Positions 24,030 through 34,423 of a DNA stretch of 64,000 nt are shown one piece after another (the first letter of the stretch is position 1; each line of letters begins with the position of its first letter). The notes under the pieces are model-generated. The model saw only the letters and a program-made list of their open reading frames with translations, did not search any database and was not told the DNA's origin. Position numbers and translations under genes: made by a program. The stretch is from Stomorhina lunata. Its lineage: Eukaryota > Arthropoda > Insecta > Diptera > Rhiniidae. The stretch spans positions 25,547,642-25,611,641 of the forward strand of contig OW121744.1 in NCBI GenBank assembly GCA_933228675.1, read 5' to 3'.

Positions 24030-24094
24030 CTTTAAAAAAAATTATTTTCGTTAAATATATATCTTTTAGTACGACCTAAAGCTTTCATAATAAC

Positions 24095-24301
24095 CTCTAA
24101 AATTTCCTTATTCGCCTCTTCTGTGCTGGTACTGGAGCTCTGAGAACTGGAACTATAATCATCTTCATCCTCCTCCTCGGGTATATAATCGGAATCATTA
24201 TCTGAATCTTCATTGGCATATTTTTCAAGCATTTCATCCACAGTTAAATTGAGATCGACAGCCTCATCTTCACGGGTTCTTTTGAAAGAGCGTTCAGTCT
24301 T
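24095..24301 (-). CDS. Unrecognised membrane protein, exon C (acidic, Ser-rich)
   Basis: It reads KTERSFKRTREDEAVDLNLT, VDEMLEKYANEDSDNDSDYI, PEEEDEDDYSSSSQSSSTST, EEANKEILE. A basic patch is followed by a strongly acidic region and a Ser/Thr run. Phase 0 at both ends. The acceptor is a NAGNAG-type site (AG at 24303-24302 or 24300-24299), and both choices keep the frame. Only about 48 bases separate it from the end of the Tc1-like insertion. Confidence 0.68.
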
Positions 24302-24699
24302 CTTTTTGATAAAAAAAGAGTTGCCAAAGTTAAAAAATTTTTGACATATATAGTCACTCAAATTACTGTCCCAATATTTTTAAGTTCTTCATGAATATGA
24401 GTGGAACAACAAAGCTCAATCTCTCTGATATTTTTTATTGTTGTATATTGGACTCGTGTTGACAATCATAATTAAAAAACATCATTGCGATACTTGCAAA
24501 TTTGTATTGGGACGGTTGTTTGACTTTAGCTTTTTGAAACATATTTAATATTATTTTTGTATTTTTGTATATTGGACTCGTGTTGACAATTATAATTAGA
24601 AAAACATCATTGTGATACTTGCAAATTTTTATTGGGACGGTTGTTTGACTTTAGTTTTTTGTTACATATTTAATGTAATTTTTTTAATTTAATGTTTTG

Positions 24700-25110
24700 T
24701 ATAACCTTTTTTGACAATAATAACGGCTTCTATACTCTCTACTAAATGTTTGCAATCACTTGGAGCAATGTCTTTCAAAGCTTTCACCACATCTGGCCTC
24801 AGTTAATCTAAATTTTCAAAGGTTCCGACAACACCTCTTTTAAGAACACCACAGAGGTGCGCAATAAGGTCAAGATCGAGTGACTAAGGCGGCCAGTCAA
24901 GAACTTTGTACCCGTTGTCACCCGCAGACACAAAGTCCTTGACTGGCCGCCCCAGTCACCTTATTTTAACCTCTTCGCGCACCTCTGTGACGTTCTTAAT
25001 TTAGATAAACTGAGGGCAGATGCGGTGGAAGCTAAGAACGGCATTGCTCCAAGTAATTTTAAACATTCAGTAGAAAGTGTAGAAGTCGTTATTACTGTCA
25101 AAAAACGCTA
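24700..25110. repeat. Large imperfect palindrome made of Tc1-like coding sequence
   Basis: The left arm (gacaataataacggcttcta ... gcggccagtcaagaactttg) is the reverse complement of the right arm (caaagtccttgactggccgc ... gaagtcgttattactgtc), with a centre near 24925. Both arms carry the 3' part of a Tc1-like transposase gene, so the element was rearranged head to head. Confidence 0.8.
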
Positions 25111-25129
25111 TAAACAATATTAAAATAAA

Positions 25130-25750
25130 ACAAGTAAGAAAGTGCTATAGTCGGTCAAGCCCGACCATACGATACCCTTCACCACTGAGGGCAAAAGAAA
25201 AAAGACAAATATTTGCTAAATTTTGCCATCATATAAACATATTCTCAAAACTTGTACATTTAAGCTATTTCCGCCATTTGGACTTATATGAGAGGTAGGG
25301 TCAAATGTGGACCGATAAATAAAAATAAACTTAAAATTCTCATTATCTTCGTATTTACGAGCGTTTTAGTGAATTTTGTCTCATTTAGTGTATTTTGAGA
25401 AAAAAGTTTGTATGGGAGCTATGGTCAAATGTGGACCGATTTCAACGAAATTTGGTACAGTGGTTTAAGTTTACATAAGCAGTACCTATTTTTTTTAAAT
25501 TTCATGAAAAAATATTGATTTTTGTGGCCAATATATCAATCCCGGGAAGTGGGACCTATGGGAGGTACCATAAATAATGAACCGATTTTTATGAATTTCA
25601 GTAGCCATGGTCCAATTATCAAAAAAATTATCTGTGCCAAATTTCATCAAATTATCTTAAGGATTGCGACCTGTAGTTTGATTACAAGGTTTACATGGGG
25701 GTCCAGCCAGCCGGCCAGCCAGCCAGCCAGACGGACGGACGGACATTTTT
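25130..25750 (+). repeat. Dispersed repeat family R-B nested in the Tc1-like fossil
   Basis: It begins aacaagtaagaaagtgctat and gtcggtcaagcccgaccata, continues through gtcaaatgtggaccgat segments and gggaagtgggacctatggga, and ends in a ccagccggccagccagccag / acggacggacgg run. The tail matches the inverted copy at 7560-7770. The element seems to have inserted after the Tc1-like element arrived. Confidence 0.65.
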
Positions 25751-25906
25751 AACTATAACTGTCAACACGAGTCCAATATACAATAATACCAAATATCAGA
25801 GAGATTGAGCCAACAGTTTTGTTGTTACACTCATATTCGTAAAGAGCTTAAGAACATTGGGACAGTAATTTGCGTGACTGTATATATAAAATCTTCCCAA
25901 ACCTAC

Positions 25907-26262
25907 CGATTGGTTAAGATCTTCTTTGACTGTTCCTTGCCCGCTTAGTTGACCGGGCATACAAATGGCTCTACTAAACAATTTACGCAATTTTGAACCA
26001 AATGTTACATTTTTATTGGGACCAGACATAACAGTCATTTCAATCTCTCGACTTCTTATCGTTTTAAGACCTTGAACTCGTATGGCTCTTAAGCGACGAC
26101 GTTGAGTTTGTATAGAGTAAACCATGGAATGAGAAGTTATCGGTTGTAGGCCCACAATATAACAACCAACTGAGAACCAAACACGTAAAACACGCATCCA
26201 AACAATCAGGGTAAGAAATAGGATCCAGGGTAATGGACGCTCGAGTGCCAGATTATTATCAT
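25907..26262 (-). CDS. Unrecognised membrane protein, exon B (transmembrane helix)
   Basis: From acceptor ctcttattacag to donor caatcg|gtaggt, 356 bases, phase 1 in and phase 0 out. It reads DNNLALERPLPWILFLTLIV then WMRVLRVWFSVGCYIVGLQP, an obvious membrane helix of about 25 residues. A positively charged segment follows (YSIQTQRRRLRAIRVQGLKT), then TFGSKLRKLFSRAICMPGQL. Base composition is clearly coding. I do not recognise the family. The combination suggests a single-pass membrane protein with a short amphipathic N part and a long cytosolic or nuclear-facing disordered tail; orientation is not known. Confidence 0.78.
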
Positions 26263-26328
26263 CTGTAATAAGAGGAAATCTAAATTATATAAAGAAATTT
26301 AAAACATAATTTTCCAAAGAAAGCTTAC

Positions 26329-26610
26329 CTTGCGGCAAACTCCATTTGGCCGTATCCTCTAAAACTTTCAAGAAACGATCACTTTTCTCTATGATAAATT
26401 GACCCATACGATTACCGGCAAATTTCTCCATGACTCGTGCAATACGATCGAAAAATGTTTTCTGTTGATCCATTACAATTTCTTCGATCTCCTCATCGGC
26501 CACCATAATCTCGTCTTCACTATGACCCTGATGCTGCTTTTTTCCTCTACCCAGCGATTGTTTCGTTTCTTGGACCAAGTTTTGATTCGTGTATTCGTTT
26601 ATTAATTCAA
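26329..26610 (-). CDS. Unrecognised membrane protein, exon A (first visible exon)
   Basis: It ends at donor cgcaag|gtaagc, and the split codon completes Asp with exon B, giving KWSLPQ-D-DNNLALE. It reads NEYTNQNLVQETKQSLGRGK, KQHQGHSEDEIMVADEEIEE, IVMDQQKTFFDRIARVMEKF, AGNRMGQFIIEKSDRFLKVL, EDTA. Glu-rich, then a likely amphipathic helix. The upstream limit is uncertain. A T-rich tract with AG at 26612-26611 fits an internal exon, but if translation starts within the exon the first ATG is at 26506-26504 (MVADEEIEE). No earlier exon was found upstream in the window. The eight exons sum to about 620 codons. Confidence 0.72.
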
Positions 26611-27529
26611 CTTAAACTAAAATGTAAATAAAAAACATTGTGATGCTCTTATCAGCATTTTTTTTTTAATTAATTAATTATTAAAATACTGTCTGCCTTT
26701 TAACTATACGATAATTCTATACATATTTGTTATTAATATGTTTTAATATAATAGTTTTTTTTTATTATTGTGACTAATAAAAAAAAATTGTACTTTGCCC
26801 GTTTAATGTTTATAGTGTTTTTTCTGATAAGAACTATTTATTATTTGTCTGTAAATGTTGTAGGAGTTTTGAAAATTTTATTATGTTTTAACGCTTAATA
26901 ACATTGGAAATTGATTGAGATAAAGATGATTTTTTCCGCGGGACCCTTCATTTAACCCTTTAATACAATTTGTTGCTTATAAGCAACATTGTAAATTTTG
27001 GCATAAATCCCTTAGTTTTTGTTGTTTTTCTTAAATTAAATTAACATTTTTTATAGCTTTGCAGGTATTAATTTGTGAAATAGTTGAAGCGATATAAGAA
27101 CGTGTGTAAAAGAATGTTTAAAAAGCATAGTTCGAAAAATTCTTTCAAGTACTGTATTTTAAGGTACCGTGCTGTACTCAGGCAAGTTCGGTACATAGTC
27201 ACATACGTAACAAAGTGTTCAATTTAATTATAGGTACCTTCAAAGTACGCTAAAAACAACTTATTTCGTTAAGTACTACAATAATTTAATTAGTGAATAG
27301 CCTTGTTTTATATTGGGTCTACATTTTGGAGGTAGATTAAAATATAAACAATTTCAGAAATTGCACAACATTGTAACATTTCGCACCTTGAGAGAGGTCG
27401 TATTTAAATGCATATATCTTTAAAATTAGAGGACCGATTAAATGGCTGCTTAATGTGAATATTTAGCGGACCCATTTAGATTGGACTTTTGGCAACAACA
27501 CTTACGTAAGATATAAATAAAGGCCATCA
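26611..27529. other. AT-rich sequence upstream of exon A, no further exon found
   Basis: No coding frame is supported. It contains the second copy of the 18-bp palindrome tgttgcttataagcaaca at 26971-26988, again near a ttaaccctt / aagggtt sequence. If exon A is not the first exon, the upstream one lies further right or outside. Confidence 0.5.
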
Positions 27530-28440
27530 TGATCATTTTTAGAAATCATTTAACGCAACACACTATTGAATTTCATTAAAATCGGTAGATCAGTAACTGA
27601 GATATCGCCAAAGCAAAATATATCGATGTTAGAAAAAAAATTTTAAAAAACAATATTAAAAAAAAATTCGAATTATATATCAGATTTTAGAAAATACTCC
27701 ATTTCAGCATCCTATTAAATTTCATCAAAATCGGTCTATAAACACCAGAGATATCGCCAAAATTCAAAACTCGATGAGAATTAAAAAAAAAAATTGTTAA
27801 AAAAACTGTATTTTTCATAAAAAATTTTAATTTCGTAAAAAAAACTGTTTTTTTTTAATTTTTGAACTGTATATCAAATTTTAGGAAATCATTCAACTCA
27901 GCACACTATTGAATTTCATCAAAATCGGTAGATCTATAAACGAGATATCGCCAAAGCAAAAGTTATCGATGGACGCAAATTGACTAATTTAATTTTTTTT
28001 TTTTTAAAGCAGTATTTTTAAATTTTTTTTTTTAATTATATATCAGATTTTAGAAAATACTCTAATGCAATATGCTATTAAATTTTATCAAACACCAGAG
28101 ATATCCCCAAAATTCAAAACTCGATGAGAATTTAAAAAAACAAAATTTAAAAAACTAAAAAAAAAAAATTAAAATTCGTCATCGAAGTTTAGTATTTTAG
28201 CGATATCTGCTGTACAATTCAACAGACAGACAGACGGACATGGCTAAATCGATCGGTATAATTTTTATGGGGTCTAAGACGCATAATGACGCTGCGTAGT
28301 GAAATTTCCTAAAATCTGCTGTACAATTCAACAGACAGACGGACATGGCTAAATCGATCGGTATAATTTTTATGGGGTCTAAGAAGCATAATGAAAAAAT
28401 TACAAACTGAATGACAGACTTATAATACCCTTTCACCTAT
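27530..28440 (+). repeat. Degenerate direct repeats (dispersed fly repeat family)
   Basis: Four loosely similar segments near 27540, 27690, 27890 and 28050 share attgaatttcatcaaaatcg and gagatatcgccaaa. Two closer copies at about 28210-28290 and 28320-28395 share acggacatggctaaatcgat followed by cggtataatttttatggggt. Confidence 0.7.
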
Positions 28441-30664
28441 TGGTGAAAATTTTCTATATAAAATTTTAACACCGAAAATTTTCTATATAAAATTTTAACA
28501 CCGAAAATTTTCTATATATAAATTTTAACACCGAAAATTTTCTATATAAAATTTTAATACCGAAAATTTTCTATATAAAATTTTAATACCGAAAATTTTC
28601 TATATAAAATTTTAACACTGAAAATTTTCTATATAAAATTTTAACACAGAAAATTTTCTATATAAAATTTTAACACCGAAAATTTTCTATATAAAATTTT
28701 AACACCGAAAATTTTCTATATAAAATTTTAACACTGAAAATTTTCTATATAAAATTTTAACACCGAAAATTTTCTATATAAAATTTTAACACCGAAAATT
28801 TTCTATATACAATTTTAACATCGAAAATTTTCTAAATAAAATTTTAACACCCAAAATTTTCTATATAAAACTTTAACACCGAAAATTTTCTATATAAAAC
28901 TTTAACACCGAAAATTTTCTATATAAAATTTTAACACCGAAAATTTTCTATATAAAATTTTAACACCGAAAATTTTCTATATAAAATTTTAACACCGAAA
29001 ATTTTCTATATAAAATTTTAACACCGAAAATTTTCTATATAAAATTTTAACACCGAAAATTTTCTATATAAAATTTTAACACCGAAAATTTTCTATATAA
29101 AATTTTAACACCGAAAATTTTCTATATAAAATTTTAACACCGAAAATTTTCTATATAAAATTTTAACACCGAAAATTTTCTTTATAAAATTTTAACACCG
29201 AAAATTTTCTATATAAAATTTTAACACCGAAAATTTTCTATATAAAATTTTAACACCGAAAATTTTCTTTATAAAATTTTAACACCGAAAATTTTCTGTA
29301 TAAAATTTTAACACCGAAAATTTTCTGTATAAAATTTTAACATCGAAAATTTTCTATATAAAATTTTAACACCGAAAATTTTCTATATAAAATTTTAACA
29401 CCGAAAATTTTCTATATAAAATTTTAACACCGAAAATTTTCTATATAAAACTTTAACACCGAAAATTTTCTATATAAAATTTTAACACTGAAAATTTTCT
29501 ATATAAAATTTTAACACAGAAAATTTTCTATATAAAATTTTAACACCGAAAATTTTCTATATAAAACTTTAACACCGAAAATTTTCTATATAAAATTTTA
29601 ACACTGAAAATTTTCTATATAAAATTTTAACACAGAAAATTTTCTATATAAAATTTTAACACCGAAAATTTTCTATATAAAATTTTAACACCGAAAATTT
29701 TCTATATAAAATTTTAACACCGAAAATTTTCTATATAAAATTTTAACACCGAAAATTTTCTATATAAAATTTTAACACCGAAAATTTTCTATATACAATT
29801 TTAACACCGAAAATTTTCTAAATAAAATTTTAACACCCAAAATTTTCTATATAAAATTTTAACACCCAAAATTTTCTGTATAAAATTTTAACACCGAAAA
29901 TTTTTTATATAAAATTTTAACACTGAAAATTTTCTATATAAAATTTTAACACCGAAAATTTTCTATATAAAATTTTAACACCGAAAATTTTCTATATAAA
30001 ATTTTAACACCGAAAATTTTCTATATACAATTTTAACACCGAAAATTTTCTATATACAATTTTAACACCGAAAATTTTCTATATAAAATTTTAACACCGA
30101 AAATTTTCTATATAAACTTTTAACACCGAAAATTTTCTATATAAAATTTTAACACCGAAAATTTTCTATATAAAATTTTAACACCTAAAATTTTCTATAT
30201 AAAATTTTAACACCGAAAATTTTCTATATAAAATTTTAACACCGAAAATTTTCTATATAAAATTTTAACACCGAAAATATTCTATATAAAATTTTAACAC
30301 CGAAAATTTTCTATATAAAATTTTAACAACGAAAATTTTCTATATAAAATTTTAACACCGAAAATTTTCTATATAAAATTTTAACACCGAAAATTTTCTA
30401 TATAAAATTTTAACACCGAAAATTTTCTATATAAAATTTTAACACCGAAAATTTTCTATATAAAATTTTAACACCGAAAATTTTCTATATAAAATTTTAA
30501 CACCGAAAATTTTCTATATAAAATTTTAACACCGAAAATTTTCTATATAAAATTTTAACACCGAAAATTTTCTATATAAAATTTTAACACCGAAAATTTT
30601 CTATATAAAATTTTAACACCGAAAATTTTCTATATAAAATTTTAACACCGAAAATTTTCTCGAA
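28441..30664 (+). repeat. 30-bp satellite array (about 74 units)
   Basis: The unit is ttttctatataaaattttaa followed by caccgaaaa, 30 bp, highly homogeneous. Variants (cactgaaaa, cacagaaaa, cacccaaaa, atacaattt) recur in the same order in separate blocks: for example cactg-cacag pairs near 28615, 29485 and 29605, and the tacaatttt-aaataaaat-caccc series near 28810 and 29795. This shows segmental duplication within the array. It starts abruptly after the dispersed repeats and ends abruptly at 30664. Confidence 0.97.
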
Positions 30665-31424
30665 TATTGTTGCCACGATACGATTATTTTTGTAAACATT
30701 GGGAATATTTTTGTAAATATTGGGAATATTTTTCAAAACAGAAAAAAATTCTAATATTAAACAATTTTAGATTTTTTTTTATTTCTTAGATATTTTCGAT
30801 CCAAACACTTTTTTATAGAAAAATTTTTAATAAAATATTTCTTTGGAAAATTGTTCGATAAAAATTATATTTTATGGAAAATTTTTAGATAAAAATATTT
30901 TTCTGTAAAAATTTTCGATAAAAATATTTTTATATCAAAAGATGTTCAAATTTTCTATTAAAAAATTTTTGTTAAAAAAATTTTTGTAGAAAAATTTTCT
31001 ATAGAAAAATTTTTAATAAAAAAATTTTCATAGAAACATTTTTAATGAAAAAAGTTTCTATAGAAAAATTTTTGATAAAAAAATTTTCTAAAAAAAAATC
31101 AAAAAAATTTTCTATAAAAAAATTTTATAAAAAAATTTTCGATAAAAAATTTTCCTTAGAAACATTAATAATAAAAAAATTTCTATAAAAAAATCTATAA
31201 ACAAATTTTTGATTAAAAAAAAATTCTATAGAAAAATTTTGGTAAATAAAATTTTCTATAGAAAAACTTTTGATAAATAAAATTTTCTATAGAAAAAAAT
31301 TTGATAGATAAAATTTTCTATAGAAAAATTTTTGATAAAAAAAAATTTCTATAGAAAAATTTTTGATAAAAAAATTTTCTTAAAAAGGTTTATCAAAATT
31401 TTGGGACATCAAACATTTAATTAA

Positions 31425-31495
31425 AAAGTTTTACTGTAGTGTACTGCACTAAGATCCCAATTCATTACAATTTTTTATTATTGTAATAAATAGTT
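31425..31495 (+). repeat. Dispersed repeat family R-A, copy 3 (partial)
   Basis: aagttttactgtagtgtact ... ttgtaataaatagttt matches 3905-3980 and the minus strand of 18130-18215. Confidence 0.65.
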
Positions 31496-31569
31496 TAAAA
31501 AAAAAACAAAATTTTTGATAAAGAAAAATTTTTGATAAACAAATTTTCTGTAAAAAAATTGTTGATAAA

Positions 31570-31622
31570 AAAAAATTATGATATGAACCTGAGCCCAAAT
31601 TCGAACCCACAACCTCTTACAT
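31570..31622 (-). repeat. Possible fragment of a tRNA-derived SINE
   Basis: On the minus strand it reads gtaagaggttgtgggttcga then atttgggctcaggttcat. The ggttgtgggttcgaat part looks like a Pol III B box. Too short for a firm call. Confidence 0.35.
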
Positions 31623-32000
31623 AAAAAAATTGTCTGTAAAAAAAATTTTGATAAAAAATTTTCTATAAAAAAATTTTTGATAAAAAATTTGGTATAGAAA
31701 AATTTTTGATAAAAAAATTTTCTAAGAAAAATTTATGATAAAAAAATTTTTTATAGAAAAATTTTGTAAGAAAACTTTCTATAGAAAAATTTTTGATAAA
31801 AATGTTGTAAACAAATTTTTGATAAACAAATTTTTTATAGAAACATTTTTGATAAAAATATTGTAAACAAATTTTTGATAAAAAAATTTTCTATAGAAAA
31901 ATTTTTGTAAGAAAATTTTCTATAGAAAAATTTTTGTAAGAAAATTTTCTATAGAAAAATTTTTGTAAGAAAATTTTCTATAGAAAAATTGTTGATAAAA

Positions 32001-32350
32001 ATATTTAACACTTTTTCTTTTTAAAACTTAAGAACTACACATTATATCTCTAAACGAGCAATAATTGTATGTATATAGATCAGGGATGACCAAAGAGAGG
32101 AATGTGATTGTATTTGTGAGCGAAGGAGAGGATACACAGGCAGAAGCAAGAATTGACATAAATTTGGTTGTTTATTTCTATTTTATTTCAGTTACCGCTG
32201 AACCAGCGTGAAATGAACATGCGGTGGAGTATTGATCTTTTTTTTTGTTGTTTTTATGTAAACAAAAATTATTTTCTTTTGTTTCTATAAAGAAAACACT
32301 ACTTTTTAGAAATGTATATTCAGCATTTTTTATAAATACAATTTAAAAAA
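32001..32350 (+). other. Unique sequence between arrays
   Basis: Near 32090-32210 the composition is closer to normal (aaagagaggaatgtgattgt ... gcagaagcaagaattgacat). A possible splice acceptor, ttctattttatttcag, ends at 32191 and is followed by an open stretch of about 30 codons. No recognisable protein, so not called as an exon. Confidence 0.35.
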
Positions 32351-32355
32351 CTTAC

Positions 32356-33322
32356 TTTTTTTGTAGAAAAACTAACTTTTTCTATAGAAAAACTAACTTT
32401 TTCTATAGAAAAACTAACTTTTTCTATAGAAAAACTAACTTTTTCTATAGAAAAACTAACTTTTTCTATAGAAAAACTTACTTTTTCTATAGAAAAACTT
32501 ACTTTTTCTATAGAAAAACTTACTTTTTCTATAGAAAAACTTACTTTTTCTATAGAAAAACTTACTTTTTCTATAGAAAAACTTACTTTTTCTATAGAAA
32601 AACTTACTTTTTCTATAGAAAAACTTACTTTTTCTATAGAAAAACTTACTTTTTCTATAGAAAAACTTACTTTTTCTATAGAAAAACTTACTTTTTCTAT
32701 AGAAAAACTTACTTTTTCTATAGAAAAACTTACTTTTTCTATAGAAAAACTTACTTTTTCTATAGAAAAACTTACTTTTTCTATAGAAAAACTTACTTTT
32801 TCTATAGAAAAACTTACTTTTTCTATAGAAAAACTTACTTTTTCTATAGAAAAACTTACTTTTTCTATAGAAAAACTTACTTTTTCTATAGAAAAACTTA
32901 CTTTTTCTATAGAAAAACTTACTTTTTCTATAGAAAAACTTACTTTTTCTATAGAAAAACTTACTTTTTCTATAGAAAAACTTACTTTTTCTATAGAAAA
33001 ACTTACTTTTTCTATAGAAAAACTTACTTTTTCTATAGAAAAACTTACTTTTTCTATAGAAAAACTTACTTTTTCTATAGAAAAACTTACTTTTTCTATA
33101 GAAAAACTTACTTTTTCTATAGAAAAACTTACTTTTTCTATAGAAAACTTACTTTTTCTATAGAAAAACTTACTTTTTCTATAGAAAAACTTACTTTTTC
33201 TATAGAAAAACTTACTTTTTCTATAGAAAAACTTACTTTTTCTATAGAAAAACTTACTTTTTCTATAGAAAAACTTAATTTTTCTATAGAAAAACTTACT
33301 TTTTCTATAGAAAAACTTATTT
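32356..33322. repeat. 21-bp satellite array, nearly perfect (about 46 units)
   Basis: The unit is cttactttttctatagaaaa plus one a, 21 bp. The first six or so units have ctaac instead of cttac, and the rest are almost identical. One unit near 33146 is 20 bp. Because 21 is a multiple of 3, two of three frames on each strand stay open for hundreds of bases (7-residue peptide repeats such as SFSIEKV on the minus strand). There is no start codon within the long blocks, and I do not consider it protein-coding. Confidence 0.98.
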
Positions 33323-33715
33323 TAAGAAAGTTTATCATGTTTTTATTTTTAAAGAAAAAGTTTGTTTTCCTTAGAATATGTATTTTTTATTTAGAAAACA
33401 TTTTTTTTCTTTAAAAAACGTGCTTTTACATAGAAAAAAATTTAATTTTGCTATAAAGAAAATATAAACGTATTTTTTACTAAAAAAAAATCAAATATTT
33501 TCTATAAAAACGATTGAATGTTTAGCGTAAAAATTATTATTCTAACATTCAATCTCACAGTGTATCTGAAAAAAACAATAACAAAAAATACAAAAAAATT
33601 AACAAAACTTTTAACAGCCTCCACGCGTGTGCATCCGTCAAAGGTTGAATAACGACTAAATAAATGAGAATAAGAAAACTCCTGGCAAGCACTTGCTTCG
33701 CGGTGGTCGCGCCTG

Positions 33716-33893
33716 ATATAGATATATACATGTATGTATATATATCAATGTTGGGCAAAGTCTCTCTCGATTCTCTCTTACTTTGTGTTTTCCTAACCCT
33801 AGGGTTAGCAAAATACAAAATCAGAGAGACTTTGCCCAACACTGATATATATACATGTATGTATATACATATATACATGTATCTATATATATA
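33716..33893. repeat. Hairpin-forming inverted repeat, possible MITE
   Basis: The arm gatatatacatgtatgtata ... tgttgggcaaagtctctct (about 33719-33769) pairs with agagagactttgcccaacac ... atatatacatgtatgtatat (about 33821-33868). The loop contains the palindrome aaccctagggtt. Confidence 0.75.
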
Positions 33894-33894
33894 A

Positions 33895-34245
33895 TGGTTA
33901 TCTCGAAATAGGCTCTAACGATTTTGACAAAATTTAGACACTGGGTACCTTTTTGGCCGTATATATCGAATACGAAGGGACTTTTGGAAGTTTTACCGGT
34001 AAAGGGGGTAAACGGGAAAAAAGGGGAAAATCGAAAACGTTATATCTCCTAAGAAACAAAATTAAAATTACGCTTTAAACAGCTATGAAAATAAGCGGGC
34101 AGGTGTTTGGTACTTTTTTAAAACTATGTCCGATAGGGGGTAAAAAAGGGTGAAAATAGTTTTTATGGTACTTTTTTAACCCACTCTAATTTTTTGTTGG
34201 ATACCATGTAACGGTTCTGATCGGTTTAACTTGGTAAACCCAGGC
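33895..34245 (+). other. Unassigned sequence between hairpin and RTE element
   Basis: Moderate AT content with G-rich runs (ggtaaagggggtaaacggga). No open frame of note. It may be a dispersed repeat or the 5' end of the following element; I cannot decide. Confidence 0.35.
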
Positions 34246-34423
34246 TAATCTTGGTCTATCCTTCATCTCAATTGTGGACACTTACCTCCGGTGTCATCTG
34301 GGTAGCTACTTTAACAGCCGTTAAAGTAGTGAGCAAACAAGTGCCGAGTGTTCTCCCATAAGAACGATAAAAACATGGGTCAAGGACGTCGGGCTAGTAA
34401 CCCACTCCTGGAAAAAACTTACT

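Larger units (their letters stand above)
24351..25880. mobile_element. Fossil Tc1/mariner-like element inserted in the B-C intron
   Basis: The ends are inverted repeats of about 130 bp: right end, read inward on the minus strand, cagtcacgcaaattactgtc...; left end tagtcactcaaattactgtc.... Both are flanked by TA (24349-24350 and 25881-25882), the target of this superfamily. Inside, near 24930-25090 (+), a frame reads VLDWPPQSPYFNLFAHLCDV. This matches the DWP-QSPDLNPIEHLW block of Tc1 transposases, but the DLNPIEHLW half is decayed. A 120-base piece is tandemly repeated (24446-24565, 24566-24685). It lies within a host intron that would be only about 75 bases without it. Confidence 0.75.
30780..32000 (+). 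repeat. Degenerate A/T array (tttgataaaaaaattttctatagaaaaa type)
   Basis: Irregular 25-32 bp units with core aaattttctatagaaaaatt. It is interrupted by a partial R-A repeat (31425-31495) and a short non-AT segment (31565-31620). Confidence 0.85.

Noticed and set aside
33138..33338. 66-residue SFSIEKV repeat protein
   Set aside because: A direct reading of the 21-bp satellite; no start context, and frames on the other strand are equally open.
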